Part shown: positions 32,894-43,349 of the stretch, one piece after another
Layout: each line of letters begins with the position of its first letter
How positions within the stretch are numbered: the stretch's first letter is position 1
Source of the DNA: Metamycoplasma sp051549855
GTDB lineage: Bacteria > Bacillota_I > Bacilli_A > Mycoplasmatales > Metamycoplasmataceae
DNA: 64,000 nucleotides
Assembly (NCBI RefSeq): GCF_051549855.1
Contig: NZ_CP196080.1
Span: 558,001 to 622,000, forward strand
Direction: 5' to 3'
Notes under the pieces: model-generated
Databases searched by the model: none
What the model was told of the DNA's origin: nothing
The model's input: the letters and a program-made list of their open reading frames with translations, nothing else
Program-made: the position numbers and the translations under genes

Positions 32894-32899
32894 ATTATA
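32894..32899 (-). promoter_or_regulatory. -10 box of the riboswitch operon
   Basis: TATAAT on the minus strand, 6-8 nt before the 5' side of the aptamer. No convincing -35 box, as usual in mycoplasmas. Confidence 0.65.
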
Positions 32900-32977
32900 A
32901 TAAAAAGAAAATCTTTTTTGATTATATTGTTTGTAGCTAGAACAAAAGAAGGTAATTCTGTGTCTTTTTTCCAGTCT

Positions 32978-33778
32978 TTAGTGCTCTTTTGTCATTTTTA
33001 CTATTTGCTCATAGATTTCTTGTCCTGAGTCTAAAAAGGCCGCGTGACCTGCACCTTTTAGAATTGTTAGTTCTTTATTTTGTTGGTAAGCAACTAAAGA
33101 AATTTCATATATGTTAGTAAAGTAATCTTTATCACCACTTACTATTTTGTAATTATCAACGCCAGCAAAAAGATTGAAATAGTTATTATATGTGTAGTCT
33201 AGATTTAACATTTGGTTTTCTATCATTCATCCAAATTTTTTGTAGCGAGTTTGATCTTTATCAACCACACTAGTAGCATACATATTTGCACTTCTTTTCA
33301 TTTGTTCCTGATATTTGTGACTCAGTAATAGATAGGATTCTATTGCATCTTCTGTTGTTTTAGGGATTAAAAATTTCAATCCGAACTCTTTTCTTGCTTT
33401 GGTTAGAACATAATGTGCTGGAGCAACTAATAATCCATATTTAGCATGTGTGTGTTTTAAACAATATAACGTACTCAAACAACCTAGCGAGTGTCCAACA
33501 ATGTATAGTTCTTTGTCTGTTAAAACTTCTTTTATAAATGTCTTGGCTACTTCGAAATAGTGTTCTAAAGTCAAAGGCCGAGTGTTTCAACTACTTTTAC
33601 CACATCCAGGCATATCTAAAGCAACAATATTGAAATCACGATTAGGAATTCTTTCAATTGAACGCATGATATTCAATGAATCGCCAAATCCGTGAATAAA
33701 AAGAACATAAGGTTTTGTGTCATCAATTTCAATGAAATAATTTATTTCTTCGTTACAAATATTGATTGTTTTATTCAT
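32978..33778 (-). CDS. alpha/beta hydrolase
   Basis: 266 aa. Oxyanion-loop motif HGFGDS near residue 29, nucleophile elbow GHSLG near residue 96, and the catalytic histidine in GAGHAAF near 246; an Asp in VSGDKDYF near 217 is the probable acid. This is the standard alpha/beta-hydrolase (lipase/esterase-like, PF00561 type) layout. No signal peptide, so cytosolic. Trp codons at 33227 and 33587 are TGA. Divergent from gpmI, separated by 45 nt. Substrate unknown; mycoplasmas usually encode several such putative lipases or esterases. Confidence 0.9.
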
Positions 33779-33810
33779 AAAAATTCCTTTACTTACAATG
33801 TTTTAATTAT

Positions 33811-33816
33811 TATAAT
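33811..33816 (+). promoter_or_regulatory. -10 box of gpmI, leaderless layout
   Basis: TATAAT ending 7 nt before the gpmI ATG, with no Shine-Dalgarno site between, so the transcript likely begins at or next to the start codon. Confidence 0.65.
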
Positions 33817-33823
33817 TTTTTAT

Positions 33824-35359
33824 ATGGAAAACAATAAAAAAATCATTTTAACAATAATTGATGGACTAGGAATAAGAAAGGAAAAGCAAGGTAACGCTTT
33901 TGCTTTAGCTAAGCATCCTACTTTTGATAAATTACTAAGTGAGTATCCTAATTCGATCTTGCAAGCATCAGGAAAATTTGTTGGTTTGCCGGAAGGGCAA
34001 ATTGGTAATAGTGAAGTAGGACATTTAAATATCGGTGCCGGGCGTATTGTCTACACAGGACTTTCTTTAATTAATAATCAAATAGAAACAGGAGAATTTA
34101 AAAATAATTCAGTCTTTTTGGATGTCATTGAATCAGTCAAAAAGACACAAAAAACACTGCATTTGATTGGTATGTTGAGTAATGGTGGAGTTCACTCACT
34201 TGACACACATTTGTTTGAATTAATGAAACTAGTACACCAAAAAGGTTTAAAAAACGTGTCTATTCATATTTTTGGAGATGGTCGTGACACAAAACCTCAG
34301 TCAATAAAAAATTCACTTGACACGCTAATAAAATTAAGTAATCAATTTGGTTATCCAATAAGTTCAATTAGTGGCCGTTTTTATGCAATGGATCGTGACA
34401 AAATGTTTGATCGCAACCAAAAGGCTTTTGATGCTTTAGTGGGTGAATGCAGTAATGCTTATGATGATGTAAATAGCTATATTCAGCAACAATATAGTAA
34501 AAATATTTATGATGAATTTTTTATTCCTGCACAAAACAGAAATGGAAAGTTCATACGTGATTCAGATTCAATAATTTTCTTTAACTTTAGACCAGATAGA
34601 GCAAGACAATTAACACATATGTTTATTGGTTCAGATCTTTACAATTACATTCCAAAGAATGCAGTAAAAATTGACAATTTTGTATCGATGATGAAATACG
34701 AAGGTTTGAATACTCAAATTGCATTTGAAGAAATGATAGTAAATTCTCCTTTAGGTGAAGTTTTAGCTAAGAACAAAATACAACAATTAAGACTAGCAGA
34801 AACTCAAAAATATGCACACGTTACTTTCTTTTTTGATGGTGGAAAAGACGTTGAATACCCACTAGAACAAAGAATTTTGGTTCCTTCATTAAAAGTGGAA
34901 TCTTATGCTAATGCCCCACAAATGTCAGCTAAAGAAATCACAGATCGATTGTTGGAAAATGTAGAAAATACTGATTTTGTGGTTATGAATTATGCCAATC
35001 CTGATATGGTAGGACACACAGGGAACTTACAATCCACAATCAAAGCAATAGAAATTTTAGATACTCAATTTGCTAGAATTTTGGATTACGTTGAAAACAA
35101 TAAAAATATCACTTGATTTATAACTGCAGATCACGGAAATGCTGAACTAACTGAAGACGAAAACAATAAACCAGCTACAAAGCACACTACTTTTCCTGTC
35201 ATGTTTGTTACAAGTGACAAAAATATAAATCTTGGTAATGGATCACTATGCGATGTTGCTCCAACAATATTAAATTATTTAAATATAAAAGTTCCGATTG
35301 AGATGATTGGTAGAAATCTTATCAATTGCGAAAAGGAAGAAAAAAATAATGAATTATAA
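33824..35359 (+). CDS. gpmI: 2,3-bisphosphoglycerate-independent phosphoglycerate mutase
   Basis: 511 aa, normal for GpmI, which interconverts 3- and 2-phosphoglycerate in glycolysis. The N-terminal metal/phosphatase motif LTIIDGLGIRKEKQGNA is present, the serine-nucleophile segment GNSEVGHLNIGAGR near residue 62, HIFGDGRDTKP near 148, and the C-terminal metal site TADHGNAE near 435. The in-frame TGA at 35114 is Trp. An open frame extends upstream of the ATG but belongs to the promoter and to the antisense of the hydrolase; ATG 33824 is the conserved start. The end overlaps the next gene by 11 nt. Confidence 0.95.
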
Positions 35360-36062
35360 TCTTATAACACTTTATGCTTTGGGTTGCATACTCATAATTC
35401 AAGGAATAAATTTTTATAAGCTACCAACCTGAAGAATGTTAGATTTATCAAAACGAAAAAGTTTTTGAGTTAGCAAACAAATAGCAAAAGCAAGCCTTAT
35501 GAAGTTTTTATTGTTTACTTTTCTACTTTTGATCTTAGAAATTCCTTTGGTTTATTGAACTATTGAATTCTTTAATTCTGAAGAAAGCGAAATCTTAACA
35601 AATACTTTATTGATAATCTATATTTTGCTGTTTCCTTTATTCTGGTTTATTCTCTTGTTTATTTTTTTAAGAATGAACAGACTTATAAATAGAAATCACG
35701 TAATATCAAAAATAAATATCAATAATGTTAGAGATTTGAATGAAAAAATTTTAAACAAAGAAAATCCTAGTCTACCTTTTCTATTTAGAACAAATTGATC
35801 ATGAGGAAAAAAACAAAAGACAATACAGCTAACAATGAATAATTTGCATTTTTCGATTCACTCACAACAAACAAAAGCCAAATTGTCAATTAGAACTTTC
35901 GACTTTTTTGTTTTAGTTTTCTATCAGCTAAATTATTATGAATGAAAAAGCGAGATAACAGCCCAGGAAAAACTAGAATTCCTTCTTTCTGTTTGTTATT
36001 CAAAATTAGAGGATGAGCAAAAAAACAAATTCTTAGAAATCTGTAATTTGTATTTCAAGTAA
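35349..36062 (+). CDS. hypothetical membrane protein
   Basis: 237 aa, recognised by joining frames through several TGA-Trp codons from ATG 35349 to TAA 36060. A hydrophobic N-terminus (about residues 5-22), then two strong membrane segments (about residues 56-78 and 86-111, encoded around 35520-35680), then a basic and aromatic cytosolic-type C-terminal half. One rare TGG Trp codon occurs at 35642. It overlaps gpmI by 11 nt and ends before a terminator, so it is co-expressed with gpmI. No family recognised. Confidence 0.75.
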
Positions 36063-36077
36063 AATTCAGATCAAAAA

Positions 36078-36112
36078 GCATTTAGAAATCAATTGTGTCT
36101 AAATGCTTTTTT
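36078..36112 (+). terminator. intrinsic terminator after gpmI operon
   Basis: GCATTTAGA (36078-36086) and TCTAAATGC (36098-36106) with an 11-nt loop, then T6. An A-run upstream of the stem could make it act in both directions. Confidence 0.8.
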
Positions 36113-36172
36113 ATTAACCAAATGGGGTTACGTAAATCTTTTTTATACAAGTTATTATTAAACTTACACTGC

Positions 36173-36215
36173 AAAAAAAAAAAAAAATCAGACACTTGCA
36201 TAAGCGACGGTGTCT
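36173..36215 (-). terminator. terminator with a T15 tract
   Basis: AGACAC/GTGTCT stem (36190-36195 and 36210-36215) followed on the minus strand by GA and an uninterrupted run of 15 T (plus-strand A15, 36173-36187). It ends the hypothetical gene at 36228. The homopolymer is the longest in the window. Confidence 0.7.
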
Positions 36216-36227
36216 AATTTAATAAAA

Positions 36228-36884
36228 TTATTTGACTGTTTTTTGAGCTATTTTTATAAAGTGCTGTGTGTAAAGTTTCAATCTCGCCTTATATGTTTGA
36301 ACGTTAGGATTTGTTTGTCAAATTTCATTTGCTGAAACAATTTCTTTTTCAAAAACTTGGTCTAAAAATTTAGTAAAAATTTCTTTATTGTCTTCAGTTT
36401 GATTTTCTATTTCTTGACGATCTCTTTGCGCTAATTCGACATTTATACACATGTAATATGGTCTAATCTCAAATTGTTTCGATTGAACGTCTTGTTCATA
36501 AAACACTATGCATCCACTTGGTTCATTTTCAGCCAATGAGTTTAAAAATGATCTCATTAACTCTACAACTAATTGCGAACCTATGTAGTTGTTTTCTTCT
36601 TTTTTAAAGTCTCAGTCATTGTCGGGATAAATAGTTTTATCAAAAATTTCACTGCCACTTACAAAGAAAAATGAAGGATCAATGTAAAAATTGGTAAAGT
36701 TTTCTTTATCGTACTGACTAGCATTAGGCACAAATTCTTCAAGAGTTGTTCACTCAGGTTTTTTGTCAAATGCGTCTTTTCGATACAACTGAGTTCACAC
36801 TGCGATCTCCGGGTTTTTATAAAGCAATACAAAATGATGTGGTTTATTAAATAATGGAATTAAGGCTTTGTTTATAAAAAACAT
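36228..36884 (-). CDS. hypothetical protein
   Basis: 218 aa, ATG 36884 with AAGGAGC 6 nt upstream; stop TAA 36228-36230. TGA at several positions (for example 36318) is Trp. No signal peptide or membrane helix; the composition is acidic and aromatic, with a YDKENFTNFYIDPS stretch near residue 58 and the segment GCIVFYEQDV near 123. It follows the SRP RNA by only about 22 nt and may share its transcript. No family recognised; probably a cytosolic protein specific to mycoplasmas. Confidence 0.75.
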
Positions 36885-36905
36885 ATTGCTCCTTTTAAAT
36901 AAAAA

Positions 36906-36982
36906 ACCACAAGACACAACACTTCTCGATATGGCTGCTATGTTTCCATCCTGACCAGGTTACAAGGTTATCATTCTCATGG
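36906..36982 (-). ncRNA. ffs: signal recognition particle RNA (4.5S, small bacterial type)
   Basis: The minus strand contains the SRP domain IV core GGTCAGG-ATGGAAACAT-AGCAGCC (GGAA tetraloop, asymmetric loop with AGCAGCC), which binds Ffh. A TGGTATAAT extended -10 lies 7-8 nt before the inferred 5' end, and a T6 tract lies past the inferred 3' end. Ends are approximate (about 77 nt, as in other mycoplasmas). Confidence 0.88.
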
Positions 36983-36989
36983 CTTCATA

Positions 36990-36998
36990 ATTATACCA
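36990..36998 (-). promoter_or_regulatory. extended -10 promoter of the SRP RNA
   Basis: TGGTATAAT on the minus strand, the same sequence as at 19081-19089; no clear -35. Confidence 0.65.
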
Positions 36999-37103
36999 CA
37001 ACCAACATACAAACTGTTTCACATGGACTTTTGTCACTATTTTTAATGTTATACTCTACCGGTAAAAAAGTACTCAAAATGAGTATTATTTGAGTCGGAA
37101 AAT

Positions 37104-37135
37104 AAAAAAAGTATCACGCGATTATTTGTGATACT
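37104..37135 (-). terminator. intrinsic terminator overlapping the rlmH end
   Basis: AGTATCAC/GTGATACT stem (37110-37117, 37128-37135) followed on the minus strand by T6. The stop codon of rlmH lies in the loop. A second stem TACTC-AAAAT-GAGTA (37071-37085) with T6 lies beyond and may act as a backup. Confidence 0.8.
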
Positions 37136-37556
37136 TAATGTTGTTTGTTATAGCAAAAGAACGATAAATTTGTTCAATTGCCATTACTCTAAAAAGTTGA
37201 TGTGGAAAGGTCATAGGAGAAAAGTTTATTTTCTTGTCAAAATAGCTCTCATCCACTCCATTCGAGCCACCTATTATGTAGGTTATATTATCTTTCGATG
37301 TTACTATTTTTGCAAACTCCTCAGAACTATATTGTTTGCCTTGTAAACTAAAGTAATATATCTCACTATTCTTGGGAATTTTTGCCAAGATTGCTTCAGT
37401 CTCTTTTTTAATTTTCAATTCAATATTATCTTCTTTAACTTCTTTTATTTCAATCAAGTTAACAGTTGTAAAAAATTTTAACTTTTTTAAATAAGAGTCG
37501 TAAAGATTTTGAAAATCTCCAGTTAAAGAACCTACACAAATCAAATTAAGCTTCAT
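37122..37556 (-). CDS. rlmH: 23S rRNA (pseudouridine1915-N3)-methyltransferase RlmH
   Basis: 144 aa, a short SPOUT-class methyltransferase. The SAM-binding knot motif YIIGGSNGVD lies near residue 94 and the C-terminal FPHQLFRVMAIEQIYRSF signature near 117-134, both diagnostic. It methylates pseudouridine 1915 of 23S rRNA in helix 69. ATG 37556 lies within the end of mnmG (11-nt overlap). Ends the rimP-to-rlmH block with a terminator over its stop. Confidence 0.95.
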   Translation of the reverse strand: MKLNLICVGSLTGDFQNLYDSYLKKLKFFTTVNLIEIKEVKEDNIELKIKKETEAILAKIPKNSEIYYFSLQGKQYSSEEFAKIVTSKDNITYIIGGSNGVDESYFDKKINFSPMTFPHQLFRVMAIEQIYRSFAITNNIKYHK

Positions 37557-39378
37557 TTTTCTTTCTCTTTTGGTCCATGTGGAACATTAACATTTGAATA
37601 TCTGCTGGATTAATTCCACTTATTCTTGATGCTTGACCAATGGTTGTTGGTCTTACCCTTGATAATTTTTCTTTTGCTTCGTATGCCAAGTTTTCAACTT
37701 TAAAATAATCTATATCTTCAGGTATTTTTAATTCTTCTAGACGTTTCATTTTTGCTGCTTGAGTTTGTTGTTTTTCAATATATCCAAACAAACGCACATT
37801 GACAGTTAATTCGTTGATATAAGGGAAATTTCCAACAACATCATAAGGATCAACTTCTGGACGTGCCAATAGTTTTAAATAGCTAAGTCCATGTTCAACA
37901 TTGTATTTTTTACCTAGTTCTGAAGTTGAACCTACAAACGTATTTTTAAGTTCTTGAATTTTATTCTCGATAAGCTGATATTTATTAACTATTTCTTTAT
38001 ATCTTTGTTCTGAAATCATTGAGTTTTCATAAGCGTATTTTGATAACCTTTGATCAACATTATCATTTCTTAGTAACAAGCGATACTCAGCACGAGAAGT
38101 TAACATACGGTAAGGTTCAGCTGTCCCCTTTGTGACCAAGTCATCAATAAGTACTCCAATGTATGAATCTGAACGATCCAGATATAAAGGTTCACGATTT
38201 TGAATGTAGTTAGCAGCATTTATTCCAGCTATTAGACCTTGCGCAGCTGCTTCTTCATAACCGCTAGTTCCATTAGGTTGGCCAGCACTAAAAAATCCTT
38301 GTATTAGTTTAGTCTCAAGATTTCTTTTTAGATCTAAAGGGTTAATTGCATCATATTCAATGGCATACCCATATTTTTGCACTCTAGCATCTTTTAGACC
38401 AGGTATTGTTCTAATCATTCTATCTTGTACATCAACTGGCATAGATGTTGAAAGTCCATTAATATACATAATGTCACCGCGATTAGTTTCGGGTTCGAAA
38501 AAGATGTGGTGTCCAATTTTTTCCGGAAAACGAACAATCTTATCTTCAAATGAAGGACAATATCTTGGTCCCGTTCCAACAATAAGTCCTGAATACATAC
38601 TTGATTTGTCTAAATTTTCCAAAACGATTTTTTTTGTTTCCTCAGTAGTATGTGTCAGCCAACAAGATGTTTGCTTGTCTAACTTGATTCCACTTCTTGT
38701 TGAAAAACTTAATTCATTTTCTTCTAATTGTTCTTCTTCCACTTGACTAAAATCAATCGAATCTGTGTAAATACGACAAGGAGTTCCAGTTTTTAATCTT
38801 TGAATTCTGAAACCATATTTTGCTAAATTTTGACTCAAGTTAACATCAGTTCTTTGTCCGTCAGGACCTGATTGTTTAACATCATCTCCTTGCAAGATTC
38901 GACTATTCATGTAAACACCAGTAGTCATAACAGCAGCGTTTGCATAAAGAGCACCATGTTCTTGAGTTATTACACCTTTTAAAACACCATTGTCAACTAC
39001 TAAGTCAGTTACTAAATCTTCAAACAAGGTTATATTAGGTTGATTTTGAATATCTTCTAAAATGATTTGGCAGTATTTATCTTTGTCAATTTGTGCCCGT
39101 AAGCTTCATACAGCAGGACCTTTTGATGTGTTAAGCATTTTGATTTGTATCATTGCCATATCAGCAAAATACCCTTGCATTCCTCCAAGGGCATCGATTT
39201 CTCTTGTTATTATTCCTTTTGCTGAACCACCAATTGAAGGATTACAAGGCATCATTGCCAATTTTGTTCTATCTAAAGAAATTAAAGCAACTTTTAGATT
39301 GCGTTTTGCCAACGCATAAGTTGCTTCAATTCCTGCATGACCGCCACCAATAACGATGGCATCAAACTTGTTATTCAT
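37546..39378 (-). CDS. mnmG: tRNA uridine-5-carboxymethylaminomethyl modification enzyme MnmG
   Basis: 610 aa. FAD-binding motif GGGHAGIEA near residues 11-19, the GSAKGIITREIDALGG region near 51, a GYEEAAAQGLIAGINAA FAD motif near 370 and the C-terminal helical domain ending YLKLLARPE and RVRPTTIGQASRISGINPADI. With MnmE it modifies wobble uridine in tRNAs. The single TGA bridging 39028-39105 is Trp. Start ATG 39378 overlaps the rbfA stop by 8 nt. Length matches the family. Confidence 0.95.
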
Positions 39379-39709
39379 TTTCTTTTTTGATTTCTGCCAA
39401 AATCTTTTCGATTCTTTGTGCTTTAGGTTCCACTGTATCTAAAGAAAAAATTAACTGTGGAACTTTGTAATATTTTCAACTTTGAGCTACGACACTTCTT
39501 ATAAAAGGTGTCATTGCTTGCAATTTTTCATAGTATCTTTCTTTGTCTTTGAACAAAGTCACATACACTTTTGCATGTTGATCATCATTAGATAATACCA
39601 CATCATTGATTGCAACATTTGTCACATCAAAGTCTTTAAGTTCTAGTAGAGCATTACTTACCAATTGAGTTAGCAATGACTCTTTTCTTTCGTGTTGTAT
39701 TTTATTCAT
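39371..39709 (-). CDS. rbfA: ribosome-binding factor A
   Basis: 112 aa. N-terminal HERKESLLTQLVSNALLEL (RbfA helix alpha-1), the DVTNVAINDVVLSNDDQHAKVYVTLF strand region split by short loops, and RSVVAQSWKYYKVPQLIF with TGA-Trp at 39476. It helps 30S subunit maturation. Chosen start is ATG 39709, giving MNKIQHERK; a TTG two codons earlier is less likely. It overlaps the infB end by 8 nt and the mnmG start by 8 nt. Confidence 0.93.
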
Positions 39710-41510
39710 CTTCAACTAATACGTCCTCGTAAAATTTTAATGTATCATCTACTTTAATCATATCAAAATCTTTGATATGGGTACCGAATTCAAACCCATT
39801 ATCAACGGTTTTTGCATCATTTTTTTCTTTTTTCAGTGAGTCAATTACACCTTTATAAACAACTTTATTATTTCTAATTACTTCGACTTTGGAATTTGCT
39901 TTTACTTGCCCTGATAACACTTTACATCCTGCTATGTTTCCAACTTTTGAGTAGTAGAAAATTTGTAAAATAATTGCTTCAGCAATTTGTTTTTCTTCAT
40001 AGACAGGTTCTTTTAACCCTTTTAGTTTTGCTTCCAATTCATCAACAATCTTGTAAATAACATTATGTAATTTAACTTCTACACCTTTTTGATCTGCAAG
40101 AGATTTAACGCTTTCATTAATCGACACATTGAAACCATAAATAATTCCGTTACATGTTGAAGCAAGTGTTACGTCAGCTTTTGTTACATCCCCATTTGAT
40201 GCTTGGATAATGTTTAAAGTTGCTTCATCATTTCCCAGTTTTGAAAGAGCGCTTTTAATTGCTTCAGCCACCCCTTGAACGTCAGTTTTAATAATTACGT
40301 TAACGATTTTTTTGTCACCATCAGCAACAACAACATTTTTTTCGCTTAATTCTTTTTGCTTATCTAAAAAAGCTTTTTCTTCAGCTAGTTTTTTAGCATA
40401 TTTTTCGTCGCTCAGTCCAACAAATTTGTCCCCAGCTGAAGGGTTTTTGTTTAGTCCAGTAATAACACAAGGCATACCAGGGGTTGCTTTTTGAATTTCA
40501 TTTCCTTCGCTGTCTGTCATTGAACGAATTTTTCCATATTGTGAACCAGCAACAATAAAATCACGAGTTAACAATGTACCATTTTCAACGATAACTGTTG
40601 CAACCACTCCCTTACCTTTATCTAAACGCGATTCAACTATTGTTCCAATTGCTTCACGGTCGAAATCAGCTTTTAATTCCAACATTTCGCTTAAAACAAA
40701 AATAGCATCAAACAATTCGTTAATTCCTTTACCCTGAAGAGCAGAACCATACACAAATTGAACATCTCCTCCTCATTCTTCAGAAACAACATCATTTTCA
40801 GAAAGTTGTGCTTTAACTTTTTCACCATCAGCATTTGGCTTATCCATCTTGTTAACAAAAACAATCATTGGAACTCCAGCAGCTTTTGAGTGTGCTATCG
40901 CTTCTTTTGTCTGTGGTTTTACCCCATCGTCTGCAGCAACAACTAAAACTACAATGTCTGTAACTTTAGCACCCCTTGAACGCATCTCAGTAAATGCTTC
41001 ATGTCCTGGTGTGTCAAGGAAAGTGATTTTTGAATTGTTGTGTGTTACTTGGTATGCTCCAGTGTGTTGAGTAATTCCCCCAAATTCAGTTGAGATAACA
41101 TTTGAGTTTCTAATTTTGTCAATCAGTGTGGTTTTCCCATGGTCAACGTGCCCCATTATTGTAACAACCGGTGGGCGTTGTGTAAGTTTAGCCCCTTCAT
41201 GACTAATAACCAATGAGTCAACAACATTTTGGGCGTTAACATTTTCACTTTTGACAAAGTCATAGTCAAATTCTAAACATAGTTCAGCAATTTCTTCTTC
41301 AGTTAATGATGTGTTCAGCGTTTTAGCAATACCCTTTTTGAAAAAGTGCATAATAACATCATTTGGTTTGATTGATATTGACTGACTAAAGTCCGAAATA
41401 GTCATTGGTCCAGTAAAGTAAAAAACACCATCTTGCAACTTTATTTCAGCGTTTTTTAAATGACTTTTTACGTCTTCTAAATTTGATTTTCTTTTTGTTT
41501 TGCAAGCCAT
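39702..41510 (-). CDS. infB: translation initiation factor IF-2
   Basis: 602 aa, the short mycoplasma form with little of the N-terminal extension. G-domain motifs are G1 GHVDHGKTT near residue 119, G3 DTPGHEAFTEMRSRGA near 165, and G4 NKMDK near 219. Domains II, III and the C-terminal fMet-tRNA-binding domain follow. Delivers initiator tRNA to the 30S subunit. TGA at 40755-40772 joins the two fragments as Trp. The start lies inside ylxR (34-nt overlap); part of the rimP-nusA-ylxR-infB-rbfA block. Confidence 0.96.
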
Positions 41511-41767
41511 ATTTTCACCTCTTCTTCTAGTTGTTTATAAATTTCTTGTTGAATGTTCATTCTAAAGGCGCGATTTAGGTATTTATGACTAAACATTGTA
41601 TTAATAGTTTGTTCGTCGTTTAAACAATATCCTCCTCGGCCTCCTAATTTATGTTCAGGATCAAAATGAAACGTATTATCTTTAAATTTGGCAAATCTTA
41701 ACATTGAGTTTGCACTATATACTTTATTGTCAACGCAATTTTTGCGTAAAACTGTGTCTTTTTTCAA
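41477..41767 (-). CDS. ylxR: YlxR family protein (DUF448)
   Basis: 96 aa. The N-terminal half is DUF448-like: RKNCVDNKVYSANSMLRFAK and LGGRGGYCLND, matching the R(K/R)C and GR(G)AY/GYC patterns that place it among the small nucleic-acid-binding YlxR proteins found between nusA and infB. Position supports the call. It starts 2 nt after the nusA stop and overlaps infB by 34 nt. The C-terminal part is basic and helical. The family is reported as RNA-binding/regulatory; exact role unknown. Confidence 0.88.
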   Translation of the reverse strand: MKKDTVLRKNCVDNKVYSANSMLRFAKFKDNTFHFDPEHKLGGRGGYCLNDEQTINTMFSHKYLNRAFRMNIQQEIYKQLEEEVKIWLAKQKENQI

Positions 41768-41769
41768 TG

Positions 41770-43341
41770 TTAATCTCAGTCCTCGTCGTCTCAGTTAATG
41801 TTTTCAAGACCACTAGCTAAATCTTTGTCAACTTTAAAGTCTTTCATTTTGGTTTTGGTAATTTTTTCATAATCTTCAGAAGGTTGTTGTTTTTGTTTTG
41901 AGTAAACATCACTATCTTCTTTTTCATCTAGCACCATTGATTCTTCTTCATTTTGCATTTCATCTAGATAGTTTTTAATCATGTCGTCGCTAATGAAATC
42001 TGTGTTAGCATTCATTTCCATCAATGCTTTCTCAAAGTCATCATTTTGGTAGCTGTCCATTTCTGAGTGGAATTGAGCAATTTCAGACTCTCACATTTTG
42101 TCAATGTTGAAGTTTTCGAATTTTCTTTGTGATTTCTTTTGAACAGAAGCTTTAGTAGGAACACTAGCTTTCAATCTGTGTCCTCTTTCAAGTTGTTCAA
42201 CTTCTTCTTGTGTAATGTTCCCGTTTCACTCAAAATGAATTCCATTTTCAATAGCTATACTCTGTGAAATAACATTGATTTTTGACTTAGTTAATTCAAC
42301 AGCCAAAATAACATTGTTTCCTTTTCTTCCGATTGCAAGGGTGTGTTGGCGATCTGGAACAATTACATCAAAAGCTTGCATTGTTTCAGTATCAAGTGAT
42401 TCATTTCTAACAACATCAATAACTCTTGCTGGTGTCAAAGAATTAATGATGTATTTTTTAATGTCAGAACTTCAAGCAACGATTTCGACTTTTTCACCAT
42501 TAAGTTTTGATTCAATACTTTGAACTCTATTTCCATCTGGTCCAATCATTGTTCCTACCGGATCAATGCTTGCATCTTGACCTACGGCCACACGCACTGA
42601 AATTTTCGATCTAATTCCGTATGTTCTAGCAATGTCCACGATTTCAGCAATTCCTTGTGATAGTTCAGGAATTTCTTCACGTAGAATTTTTTCTAGGATT
42701 GCTCTTTCAGAACCAGAGATAATTACTTGTGCGTTCTTAGACTCTTCTAAAACATCAATAATTACAACATCCATAATAGTTCCTACTGGAACGTTGTGAA
42801 TGTAATTTCCTGATTTAGGCATGAACGCTTCAGTCCCATCTTCCAAAACAAATAAGTAAGATTTGGATGTCTTGGTTTCCAATCTTGCTTTGATAATTTC
42901 ACCAATTTTTGGGAAGTATTTACGATATACTGCTTGTTTTTCTCATTCACGAATGCTTTGTAAAAATAGTGAACGAATTTGAGTATAAGTTTTTCCTGAA
43001 AAACGATCAAAGTCAACTTCTTGACTCATAATATCATCAACTTGTGCATTCGGATTGATTAAACGAGCTTCAGACAGTGGAATTTCACAACTTGGTTCAT
43101 AACCTTCTTCATCTTCACTCAAGTGACTTTTATCAACATTTGGAACAACGTATTTTGTTCGGTTGATTAACTTAAATTCTTTATTTTTTTGGTCGAAAAT
43201 AAATTCAAGTTCTGCATCTGCATCAAAATTCTTTTCAAAAATCTTGGTAATACAGTCTTTTACCATTTCTTGAATTTCAGATTCAGGAATGTTTTTAATA
43301 TTTGACAAATCCGATAATTTTGTATAAAAATTGTTTGACAT
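41770..43341 (-). CDS. nusA: transcription termination/antitermination factor NusA
   Basis: 523 aa. N-terminal domain, then S1-like part around residues 130-200, KH1 with GPDGNRVQSIESKLNGEKVEIV near 265-286 and KH2 with GRKGNNVILAVEL near 333. The C-terminal about 120 residues are acidic (EEESMVLDEKED, ending NWDDEDWD), an extension seen in mycoplasma NusA. Pauses and anti-terminates RNA polymerase. Four fragments in one frame are joined by TGA-Trp codons; the true stop is TAA 41770-41772. Confidence 0.95.
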
Positions 43342-43349
43342 AAGGTCTC

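Noticed and set aside
33692..33823. Upstream extension of the gpmI reading frame
   Set aside because: The 44 extra codons run through the gpmI promoter and the antisense of the hydrolase start; the conserved protein begins at ATG 33824.
38360..38746. 128-codon plus-strand ORF within mnmG
   Set aside because: The opposite strand encodes conserved MnmG sequence; no independent start signals.
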